From Patagioenas fasciata (taxonomy: Eukaryota; Chordata; Aves; Columbiformes; Columbidae), in NCBI RefSeq assembly GCF_037038585.1, contig NC_092520.1:191684604-191748603 (forward strand): a DNA stretch of 64,000 nucleotides, given 5' to 3'. Below the pieces are notes generated by a model that was not told where the DNA came from, ran no database searches, and saw nothing but the letters and a program-made list of their open reading frames with translations. Position numbers and translations under genes: made by a program. This document shows positions 25,801 through 37,800 of this stretch, piece by piece (within the stretch, counting starts at the first letter, position 1; each line of letters begins with the position of its first letter).

Positions 25801-28800
25801 CTCATAACCAGAGCTTCCCTGGCACCAAGGGCAGGGCAGTACATACATCCAAAATTGTACGTAAGATGCTTCTACTAGTACCTGTTGATTTAAGATCTGC
25901 AACACAGTTGAAAGCATCATTTGTGAAATGCTCAAGCTTTTTGTCCTCTTCCTCTACCTTGTTATTATCCGTTTTGTGCTACTGCATTTGGTTCCCTCTG
26001 CTCAAATGTAGCATTTTGAACGTGTGTGTGTTAAATTTCAGCTGCTTTATTTCAGACCGTCCCTCTAGTTAGTCCAGATACTTTAGGATTCTGATATTTT
26101 ATCTACTCCCAGCTTGACCTTATCTGTAGTTCACATAAATGTGTTCTGTTTCAACATCCTGTTGGGACACCTGGGAACCATAAATACAGCCCCTGGTTAG
26201 CCCTGCCCTCAGCAGCTTTGCCTCATTGGTAAATGCTGGGAATCTCAGGATTACTCAGACTTGAGAGCTAAAGAGCAGCGGTGACACATGAGGAGAGTGC
26301 CAGGGATCTGTTCCGTGGGGTTAAATCTGTCATGGGAGAGTGTCCTTTTCTTGTCTCATCTCCCAATATTAGGTTACATTTTCCCAGCATACACACTGTT
26401 GCACATCCTCCTGGCTTTTCTCTGCTATTGAGCAAATGCTCATTTTTGCTTTCATGGTTATGTGTTCTTCAAGGACAAGCAAAATTAATAATCACTACAG
26501 TAGTTATCGATCGGCCATTTTGAGCTAGCAGTGTCCTTGCCTCTGGTCTCCTTGCCCTCAGTCTTTCTAATGCAATTTCTGCCTACAACTTATAACTTCA
26601 ATATGCTTACTTTCACCAGAATCTCTGGATTTTGATGTCTAGAGACTGATTCATGATCATGTGAAAAGAAGGTATAAAGGATTGAATGTGCTCATGCAGA
26701 ACTGGGGCTTTCTGCTTGGGGAGGACACAATATTGAGGCTAGGATGGATTAGCGCCTTACATTTAGAGGTGTGTTACATCTTGATGGAGGGGTTTACAGT
26801 CTTACCTCTAAAGCTGGGTCCGCTGATGCTTTCCTGCCTTAGAACACAAAGTGGAGGTAAGCAGCACAAGGTTCAGAAAGAAGTTTCTGAGAACATGCTT
26901 AACTTTTGTGTCCTGTTTAAAATACACCTATTGATCCTTCCAGCATTGTACCTTATGTCTCTGATAAAATGACGAGTATACTCCAGTCGTTGAGAAATAC
27001 CCCCTCCCATTAAAATGGCTCTGTGCTTGTCTTCAGGAGTTGAAGACTGAAGACGCTCAGCCATTTTGTGTTGCAAACCCTAAGTCCATTTCCAGTTCTT
27101 CAGTGAGTGCTATGACTAAATTAAATAATTGTAGACTGTGAAGTTTGCATATAGTGGTTTTTTTTGGTAACTAAAATAAAATACCTAGTTGCAGAAAATG
27201 TTTAACAGTTGGACTTAATCTCCAGTGAGGAGTGACAACAGCATTCTTTACAGGACCAAGACTGATTTTGAAGAGCATGGTGTTCTGGGAAGTATTACCT
27301 GCAGAAAATGTGGCCATGTGGCATATCCAGCTTTAAAAGCAACTGTAAAGGCATTTCCAAAATATAGGATAATAGGTGGGTAGTAAGTATTCTAAGGCAG
27401 TAATGCGTTCTAACTTCCATAATAGTTTACATGGCTGGTAGTACAAATGAGGCTCTATAGTTTTGTATCCACAGGACAATTTATTAAAAATTTTAAGCTG
27501 ATTCAGTTAAACTCTTTTTATTCTTCCTGTGTATTGGATGGGGAAGCTGAACATTCCTGGTTGAAGATTCCAGTCTAGGATAGGTGGCTATTTAGGATTT
27601 GTCTCACTGGACCTCTGCCAGGTGAAAGGGAGGACACCAGCCTAAGCCAGTTGTCTAAACTTGGTGGTAACCATTGGGTGCTTTGCAAGGCTGGTTCACC
27701 TGGTGGGCAAAGTGGGTAAGAGAGATGCAGACATCTCCTTCTGGGGGTGCCTTCTGAGCTCTTCAGTAGACACAGAGAAATTTTAGTCACTTGAATTGGA
27801 TGCCTACATTTTTTAGGTGGCTGAAGTTGAGGGGAATGAATCCCAATGCTTTCCAGTTACTCCCTGTCATTACACATTGAGTTGGCTGTGACTGCTGTGA
27901 CTGCTTGCTGTGTATGCATAAGCTCATTAGTCACATCTCAGTTTATGTGGACTTGCCTGTGTACAACATGGTGTTGGATGTTGCTGGTGCTACTGTGTTC
28001 TGGCCAAATACTCTTCTATGTTAAGAATTTCCTCATCTGTTAGTTCAAGTTAGGTTTTATGGCTGATATATTCTGAATACTTCCAAGCAGAAATATATTT
28101 CTCAGTTCAAGCATTTGTAGTGTTGGATTTAGCTTGCAAATTAGGATGCCTGAATGTAAACAGCTATGTCTTCAATGAGGGTTAAGCTCCTTTAATAATA
28201 TCCAGAGGAGCTGTAGTCAGTATTGTCAAGCCTAGAGTGTAATTCTGTCATCCTAAAGAAGACATTACATCTGGTCAGCTGACTAGATATTTAGGCTTCA
28301 CTGACTACCTCGAGATTGTAGGTACTGAACCAATGCACTGACACTGAGATAAAGATCATAGAATCATAGAATCATTTTGGTTGGAAAAGACCATTAAGAT
28401 CATCAAGTCCAACCATTACCCTAACATGTCTCTAAGAACCTCATGTACATGACTTTTCCACACCTCCAGGGATGATGACTCAATGACATCCCTGGGCAGC
28501 CTGTTCCAATGCTTGACAATCCCTTCAGTGGAAAAGTTTTTCGTAATATCTAATCAGCCTCACCTGGTGCAACTTGAGGCTGTTTCCACTTGTTGGCCTA
28601 TCGCCTGTTACTTGTGTCATTGTACACATCTCTCTCCACAAAAAAATTGTACCCAGCATGTCTGAAAAAAGCCATGTAAAAGTGACATCTAGAAAATGCT
28701 CTTCCTGCAACTTTCTCATTAACCATCAAGCCTTCCCACAATATAAACTCATTAAAAGAAACACAACAGTAGTGTTAATGAGCCTTCCTGTAACTGGAAG

Positions 28801-31800
28801 CTTTCGAAAACCTTTGAACCTGTTCACCAGCTGCATTTTTGCTCAGCTGTCATGATACACCCTCTGTGCGAAAGAAAACTATTTGCTCCTTAAACACAGC
28901 TGATAGCTGCAGTCTTATGAAGGAGCCTTAGATCCACATGGAGAAATTGAACAAGATACATATCCAGAGAGGTTCCTGTTCTAGAAAGCTTTGATTTAAC
29001 AGGTAAGTATAGGGACTATGGTAAATGATGATGGTGATTCATCTAGTTTACAAATTAAAATATTACATTATTTTATGAGAGTGCAGACCTACAAGCATGG
29101 GATGAAATTACCTCTTAAATATTATTAAAATTTTATTCCTGAAGGACCAATGAAAGCCATGGGAGCAATTTGAAGTCCAGTCTCTTTTTAAAAACACCCA
29201 GACAAAATAAACATATTTTTATAGCTAACTGTATATTCTGCGGTTAAGCTGTAGCCTTCTGCCTCTCCCAGTTCACACACAGAATATACTTTTTGTCTGT
29301 ACATTAAATATTAGGATACAAAAATAAGTGATGTACAAAACATTCAAGACAACTTCTTTAACAGTAACTCCTCTCCCCTTTCTTTCCTGGGTGCATCTTG
29401 TATTCTCACAGTTTTGTGTGCTCAGTCATGTACTGTGGGAATGGTTTGGGGCAGAGGTTTCTGTTTTGAATAAAGTAGTTAACTCTGTCATTGGCTATTC
29501 AAAATAGACTATTAGAAAGTTACTACTAGCACCGGTTAAATATCATAGGCAAAGAGGTGAAGATTTCTATTTATTTTCTCTTTCGTTCTTTCTTTCGTTC
29601 TTTCTTTCGTTCTTTCTTTCGTTCTTTCTTTCGTTCTTTCTTTCGTTCTTTCTTTCGTTCTTTCTTTCTTTCCTTCCCCATTTCGGATAATTTTAACTTA
29701 CTATACTGACACAAACTTGGTTCCCAAACACTATTAAAAGCACGTATTCGATCTTGTGTCCCTCATGTAATATACTTTAATGAATAGCTATCAGCCTTAT
29801 TAGGGAAACTGACTGGAAATGGATTATCTTTCTATTGTTTCAAGGTGACTTTTTCTCCTAATGATAATGCTGCTTATTCTGCAGTGCGATTTAATATAGT
29901 ATATAGTATATCATTTAACAAGCACAAACCCAGTATTGTTTTATCTTATATTATTTATTTTATGATTAGTCCAGGCTATATCATCTTGTTGATTTTCTGT
30001 GTCTACCAGGAATAATCACTGTCGGTCTCAATCTAATCTTAGTACTGGCCTTCCCTGTCCTCTTTCCCCTTCTTTATTCTCTGATCTACCAAGAAAATAA
30101 TTTAGTTTCTTTTTCCAGACACACACGCAGATGTGCACCAGATGGTTACTGATACTTTCGAGGTCTGATGAGTTATTGGAATAATTAGTGTTGGTGTGAG
30201 GTTTGTCATCTAACTGTAATACTGAACTGTGTACTTATCTCTTTCAAGGTTTTAAAATTAAAGTTTTATTTTATTCAGACTTCTGAAACAGCACATCAGA
30301 TGTCAGTGCAGATAGTAATTGATACCCAGTTCATGGTCAGAAGTTCACTCAACTCTCTTTCATATGTAGAATTAGTGATCTTATAAAAGGGATCAAAGGC
30401 AGTCTGCATTTAGGTGCTATGTTAATTTTATGCCGGAAGGAACGGTAAGGTATTAATCAGGGAATGATTTTAATGGTGAATTGGGAAATAATTCTTTCTA
30501 AAATATGAACATAAGGTGTGGGAAATGATAGAGAAATTGATACATAAATATTATTTATGGATTGTGGAATTAAAAGAGTAGTCCACATGAGCTGAAAACG
30601 GCTGTATCCCAAGACTCTACTAAGTTTCACTGTTTTGTGCAAGTCTTTGTTGCCCCAGCAGGTTTTATATGTTTTGATTTATAAAGTATAAATATGAAGA
30701 CAACTCTTAAGAAAATTTTGCTTCTGTGTATGTTACTTCCAAATTTAGTTTGTGCTATAATGGATATGACTCTTAGGTCTGCTATATGGTACATGCATTT
30801 GATAGTTAAATCTGATTAAAATAAGAAAAAGTTACTTCTCTTTGTCCTTGACATAGGAACAGGTCAATTCCTTTTGTTTTTTGGTGTTCATCACTATTTT
30901 CATAGGTGTATCACTCACAGCTGCCTTTGGATGTAGCTGCAACAGCTCTGTCGTCACACAGCCCTTGCCTGCATGATTTAGGTCCTTTCCCTGATGTTTT
31001 GATCTTGGAAAAAAATTTGAAACAAGATTATTGTCATCCACCAAAAATACTGAATTGGTGCAAACAAAGCAGACTAAATAACTCCTGTACAGAAAAACAC
31101 TGTGCTAACCATGTAACAATAAGAAATTCAGTGGGATTGCTAGACACTAATAGCATGCCTAAGTATTTGCAGGATTGGAGCTTTATAAAATCCCAAGTAG
31201 AATCTGAGTTTCCTTAAGATTCACTGATTAATCTCTTCAGGCCTACCCTACACTACTGTGTCCTTTCTGGTTTTGATCATTTAATCCCTGTATCTTTTAA
31301 AGCACATTTGATGAACAAATGAGAGAGCTGGGGAGGTATCTGAGCTCCCTAGTGTGTATCAGCCTTTACGTGCAATCAGGCTGCTCTCCAGCCAATTCCT
31401 TATTTACTTAACATCTGTCTTTATCCTGTGAAAGGCGTGATGTGTTCTTAACTCGGGTCTCCCTAGCCCTATAAAAAATACAACTTTGTATGATGCTATT
31501 CTTTCTAGACTTCATATTGTGTATTTACAAGAGTTTGCCTTCATATCCAAGTAAGACTTGTCTTGCAGTGAGTGGAAAAAGATATTGTTGTCCAAATGGA
31601 CATTTGTAGCTGTTAATGTCACAGGACTGACCTGCCCTGAATATGCTTGTTCCCCTCCCATTGACTGGAAGGGGCTGAGACCACCAGTCTCTTGAGGGCA
31701 GTCACTTAAAAAAAACTGCCTACATTTAGGCACTGTCAATACAACCAGCATATGCTGCAGTAAGTATTCTTCTGTTCTGTTAGTACTGTGTAATTCAAAG

Positions 31801-34800
31801 ACATTTTGGAATCGGGGCGTTGTTACCTTTTCCAGGTATGGGACATTGGAGGGCAGCCAAGATTTCGCAGCATGTGGGAGCGTTATTGCAGAGGAGTCAA
31901 TGCCGTTGTGTAAGTTTTCTTTTGTATGCCCGTACAAAATGTATTTTAAAATATATATTATTAATATAGATATGCCTTTCTTCCTGTCCACCTCCATCAC
32001 ATAAGAAGACCCAACACAATAATACGATAAAAGTACTGTGTTTTATACAAGCAGCAACCCAGATATATAAGTAATTTCATGTTCTAGGTCATTTCCCCCC
32101 CACAGGCTGTATTTAGTTCTTTATTCTTACACAGCTCAGGACCGTTTTAATGCTGTTGTCAATGTGAACATATTTTTCACATTTTAGACATTTTAGTGCA
32201 ACTTTCTGCAAGTAATGGACAATAACCTAAGTAACTATATTCCCATTGCAGTTACATGGTGGATGCAGCAGACTTAGAAAAAGTAGAAGCTTCAAGGAAT
32301 GAGCTACACAGTTTGATAGATAAGCCACAATTGCATGGAATTCCAGTAAGTATTTTGATTATTATTCTTACATGAATGTAGACGGTGTACCCTAAATCCT
32401 CATGAATTGGTTCCTCTGGACTCTTGAAAATACTGGCTTATAGACCATGCAGCCCTGATACATTGAGTGTGCTTACAGAAATTGTTGTGACATTTTTTCA
32501 GAGGACTCAGCATCTTATCAGTGCTCCAGTGTGTTTGCACGTTTTCTCATCTAAAGGTCAGAATATATTTGGAAAAAATTCATTTTCACGTGTGGCATTA
32601 TCAGACAGTCATTACTTCCAGTCAGTCCCCTTGTTGGCTGAGTTTGAACCAGTGACCCAGATATGTTTCTGGCAGTATCTTAAGACACGCAAGATGTGTC
32701 TTTCTGAAGGCTGGCAGATGCTAATGTCAAATAGTGGCTTCTGCTTCCAGAGATTGTTGATGAACTTGACTTTTAAGTGTCCTGACTTTTTCTCGACTTT
32801 TTATTTTTTCAAACTAAGCTATGTGGAAAAAATGCAAATATGCATCTGTTCTCCAGTAGGAAGTATCAAAGAATAGTATATTCTGCTGAAATTCTAGTGA
32901 GGAATTATGGATGTACAGACTAATGTGATTTAATTGTTATCTGACAATTTAGACCTAGTAGAAATCCATCAGGTGGGCACTGATCTTTGATGCTGACAAC
33001 ACCAAGCAGGTGTTCATACAAATCAGGAAGAAGCTACAACTTGGTGGCTCTTGCTTGGTGCCTTTTGTGTAAGCAAATATTTGGACACTTGGGCAGTGCA
33101 AGTGATCAAAGTCATCTGAGGATGAGTAGACAGTCAGCCAACACAGAATCATTGTGAAAATAAAGTTCTCACACATCCATTTTTGAAGGAGAATTTTTCA
33201 AGTGACTTTCCATCTTTTTTAATAGGGTTTGCTGTTATTGTTTTCTTACGTGTTCCATACCTATTGAACAAATCGCACAGAAACAGAGTCATGCTATTCA
33301 TGGCAAGTGACATTGTCTGCCCTTTGTACTGTCTTCACATCCTGTTTTACTTCTCACTTTTCCTTCCTGAAATGACAGATCCCTAATATCTTCAGAACTG
33401 TTTAATTAAATTGCTTTCCTTTTATATGTTTTAATATCACATTCCGATTGCCCAGCCTGACCAGCACAGTAATTTCCAAGGTGCAGTAAAGCACTTTTTA
33501 CTTAGTTTTTTTTCATAAGTAGTAACTAGTATTGAACTTCCTTCAATTTATTGTACTCAGGCTTTGGCGTTATAGATTTTAAGGTAGCTTTATTAATCTG
33601 AGACTGCAAGTAATGGGTTTTAATGTGTTTGAGGTTCATGGGAAATAATGGGGCAGTCTTGACTCAGAATGGTAACACATCTGGAAAACAATAATGCAAC
33701 CATAATTAGAAAAACCTTCCATTGCTTACTTTATCTTAGAACGTGCTCAACCCATTTATCTGACCTTAATTTATACTTGAAGCCTGAAGTCTTGGGTAGA
33801 AACTCATTAAGTTCCAGCATCTAGTCAGTAAATTTTCTGCATTTCTCAGACTTAATTCCTAATGGCTGGCTTTCTGATTTCTACAATGGATACTTAATGT
33901 GGAGGGAGAGGAATCAGTCATTTGGCTGGTCCTTGGGTCACATATGGTTTGGATGCCTGGCTGTTTAGTATGTTAATGCTAACAAGCAGGGGAACAAAAC
34001 CATAGAGAAAATCATGTCTGAGGCTTGAGGAGTCAGCCTCTACTGCAGGGCCCCTGTTTTTGATGAACATTATTCTGGACCTGTGAATTGGGTGTCCATT
34101 GGTGGCTTGAGTGCACCCAGCACATGTTCTCCTCTAGATTTAGTTGCATGCAGTCTGACGCCATCCCATAATGCCATCCAGAATGGAAAGATTCACTTCC
34201 AGAGGAGACTTCTGATACTGATACACTCAGAAATAATTTGATCCAGTTTTCAGAGGGTGTGCATCCAATATCTGACCCTGACTAGTAGTGGGATTTTCAT
34301 GATGCTCCCACAGTCGTTGGTCATTTTGAATATGTCTGCTATTGTGTTCCAAGTACTTAGCTGCAAGATTCAAAATAATGCCAAGAAGCAGTTAGAGACA
34401 AAACCAAACTTTTATTGCTCCTGGATTTAACATGAATATTTATTTCAGGTCTTAGTCCTTGGAAATAAAAGAGACCTCCCAGGTGCACTGGATGAAAAGC
34501 AGTTAATTGAGAAACTGTAAGTAGCTGGCCTGTGTAAAAAGCTGAGACACTGTGAAATTTGATATGTGAGAGAAAATTGTTGGTAGTCTATGGCAACAAC
34601 CAGCTATAACAGATTTCATTTTACATTTTCAGATACTCTGAGCTCTGCTGGCAGTTGAAATAGCGATCTAGGCTGATAACTGCAGATTTGAACCTCTCTT
34701 GATTTTTGTTTCGGTTGTATAAAGTTGTTTCAGATAATCCTGTTTTTCCATCACTGAAGATACAACCGCTATAGATAGTAATAAGCTCACACTTGTCAGA

Positions 34801-37800
34801 ATACGTTGTAGTGGCAGTTTAGTACTTGAATGGCAATAGAACAGAATTGTTCCAAACTACTGTCGAGGTTTTGGTTGTGGGGTGACAATAAAACCGTGGC
34901 AGATGTATTGGAAACCCCCTCACCTCCCACTTCCTCCATTGGTCAGTCCCTCTCCCCCCTTCCCACTCAGGACAGGCGATCAGGAGGGAAAGAAGGACAG
35001 AGAGAAGAGAGTTGGAAAAATTAAAAATATTTTACTAATGCTGCTAATAAGAATAGAGAAAATAATACAAAATATACAAAACCAATCTTGAAAGTCCCAG
35101 CAACTGCAGAGCTGGCACCCGGAGTCCTGGATTGGACTCTGCAGCCAACCAGAGCTGGATTCAGTCTCTCACTAGGCCTCAGTTCGCAGGGACGACCAGC
35201 AAGGTCCTCTCTTAATGTCAGACGTAAGGAAAAAGGGACGAGATCCTCGTGATCTCCCACTTTTATATGAAGTATTCATGTGAATGGGATGTTATACTCT
35301 GCTGGTCAGTTTCTTGGTCACCTGTTTCTCGTCGCCCCTCTCATGAGATGTGCATCAATCCTTATCAATAACCTCGCATTCCTTTGCTGTGTTTACCAAA
35401 ACATGTATCTGGTTTTCCAGGAAAATGCAGCTAATATGAAGGCTTTAGCTGACAGACAAATTCAATAAAAGAGAAACTTGTATTTAACAAAACCAAGACA
35501 ACTACTGTCTGTAAATTAAAAAAATTCAGATATTTTTGGCATGTATGCAAAACATATACTTATGAATTACTGCAACGGACTTAAATTGATGCATTGTAAG
35601 GGTAATTGTAAAGGAAATGTATAGTTTTGTAAAAATGGCCAGTTTAGCACTAATTTTGCAGAAGAGGATTCTATGTCTCAAATCACATAATTTTAATCAA
35701 TGGGGAGTCAAGTGAAGTTGAAGTATAGAATCATGATCCAAAGTAAATAAACAGTAACTTAGGAAAAACACAATGGCTGAGGTTGGAAGGAACCTCTGGA
35801 GCTCATCTTGTCCACTACTTGCTCGAGCAGAGCAACCTAGAGCTGATTGCCCTGGGCCAGGCGACTTTTGAATATCTCTAAGGATGGAGACTCTGCAACC
35901 TCTCTGGGTAACCCTTGCTAGCACTCAGTCACCCTCAGAGGTAAAAAGCATTTCTTTATGTTCAGAGGGGACTTCCTTTGTTTCAATTTGTGTTTATTGC
36001 TTTTTTTCCTGTCACTGGGTTCCATTTTCTGTGCAGCCTGCCTTCAGATCTTTATTCACATTAATAAGATCCTCCCTGAGCCTTTTCTTCTCTAGGATAA
36101 ATTGTCCCAGCTCTCTCAGCCTTTCTTCATATATGAGATGTTCAAGTCCCTTAATGGTTTTAGTGGGACTTCGCTGGACTCTCTCCAAGAGCTTCATGTC
36201 CCTCTTGGACTAGAGAGCCAAGAGCTGGACTAGAACTCCAGGTATGGCCTACCAGTGCTGAGTAGAGGGGAAGGATCACCTCCCTTGACCTGCTGACAAC
36301 ACCTCCTAATGCAGCCCAGGATACAATTAGCTTTTTTTGCAACATTGCTAGGTCTTGTTCAGCTTGGTGTCCACGAGAACCCCCAAGTCCTTTTCTGCAA
36401 AACTGCTTTCATAGAATCATAGAATGTCCTCAGTTGGAAGGGACCCACAAGTATCATCAAGTCCAACTCCTATCCCTGCATATGACAACTCCGCAGTTCA
36501 CACCATGTGTCTGAGAACAGACATTTGGCCCCTGGCATGTACTGGTGCCTGGGGTTATTGCTCCCCAAGAGCAGGGCTTTGCAATTCCCCTTGTTGATCT
36601 GCATGAGGTTCCTGTCAGTCCATTTTGTCAGCCTGTGGAGGTCCCTTTGGATGGCAGCACATGTATTGGCCACTCCACCCAGTTTTGTGTCATCAACAAA
36701 GTTGCTGAGGGTGCACTCTGCTCCGTCATCCAAATGATTTATGAAGATGCTGAAGATGATTGGGCCCAGTGTTGATCCCTGGGGTACTCTGCTAGTTACT
36801 GGCCTCCAACCAGCCTTGGTGCCACTGATTGCCACCCTCTGGGCCTGACTAATTAATGAGTTTTCACTCCACCTCAGTGTCTGCTCATCCAGCCCATACT
36901 TCTACAGCTCATCTATGAGGATATTACGATAGACAGTGTCAAAAGCCTTGCCGAAATCAAGGTATAAAATATCCCTTGCTCTCCCCTCATCTGCTAAGCT
37001 ATAGATTTCATTGTAGAAGGTTATTGAGTTGTTCAAGCATTATTTCCCCTTTGTGAATCCATGCTGACTGCTTCTGATTACTTTCTTGTCTGTCATGTGC
37101 CTGGAAATGATTTCCAGGATTAGTTGCTTCATCACCTTCAGGGATCACGGTGAGTCTGACTGTCATGTAGTAACCTGGGTCCTCCTTCCTGCTCTTTCTG
37201 AAGATCTGAGTGAAATTTGCTTTTCTCCACTCTTCAGGCACCTCTCCCAGTTGCCGTTATTGTTCAAAGGTTATCAAGAGTGGCTTCACAAAGACATCAG
37301 CCAGTTCCCTCAGGACTTGTAGGTGCATCCCACCAAGGCTCGTGGACTTATCTATGTCCAGTTTGTATTGACCTGATCCTCTTCCATCACAGGTACAACT
37401 TCCTTGCTCCAGATTTTCCTGCTGGTCTCTGGCACCTGGGATTCCTGAGGGCTAATCTTGCCGGCAAAGGTGGCTTTCCGTACTTCTGCCTTTTCCATAT
37501 CCTGTATAATCAGGTCCCCAGTCTCATTGAGCAGTGGGCACACATTTTCTCTTGACTTCCATTTGTCACTTATGTACTTACAGAAGCCTTTCTTGTTGCT
37601 TTTGACATGCCTCAAGAAATCAAACTTCAGTTGGTCTTTGGCTCTCCTGTGCATGCCTGGACGATGTTTCTGTATTCCTCCAGGTTACCTGTCCCTGCTT
37701 TCACTTTCTGTACACTTTGTTTTTGTGATTGGCTTTTGCCCCACTTATGCTTCGTGGCTTTTTATCCAGGCTCATTAGGATGGACTGCTCTTGAGCTTGG

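Larger units (their letters stand above)
15216..31835 (+). other. ARL8-like intron 2
   Basis: A 16.6-kb intron with GTAGGT donor and TTCCAG acceptor. It contains a CT run (15511-15536), four CR1 fragments described separately, and a 12-bp microsatellite near 29581. A GC-richer patch at about 23220-23480 has no assignable identity. The remaining sequence is AT-rich and shows no recognisable coding exon on either strand. Confidence 0.8.

Noticed and set aside
29581..29677. Regularly repeated array that might be taken for a CRISPR
   Set aside because: The units are contiguous 12-mers with no spacers. It is a microsatellite.
31512..32000. 162-codon minus-strand frame
   Set aside because: It is antisense to ARL8-like exon 3 and its flanking intron, with no family match. 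The sense exon fully explains the conserved part.
32424..32876. 150-codon + strand frame in intron 4
   Set aside because: No recognisable domains and no promoter or splice support. Phe/Ser/Cys-rich translation is typical of AT-rich chance frames.
35501..35765. Possible internal retroviral sequence next to the LTR
   Set aside because: The target duplication ACTAC closes the element at 35500, and the following bases are ordinary AT-rich intron, so this is a solo LTR.
36470..37654. Minus-strand frames as genes
   Set aside because: They are successive broken parts of one CR1 ORF2, with the last one running into the nested CR1 tail.
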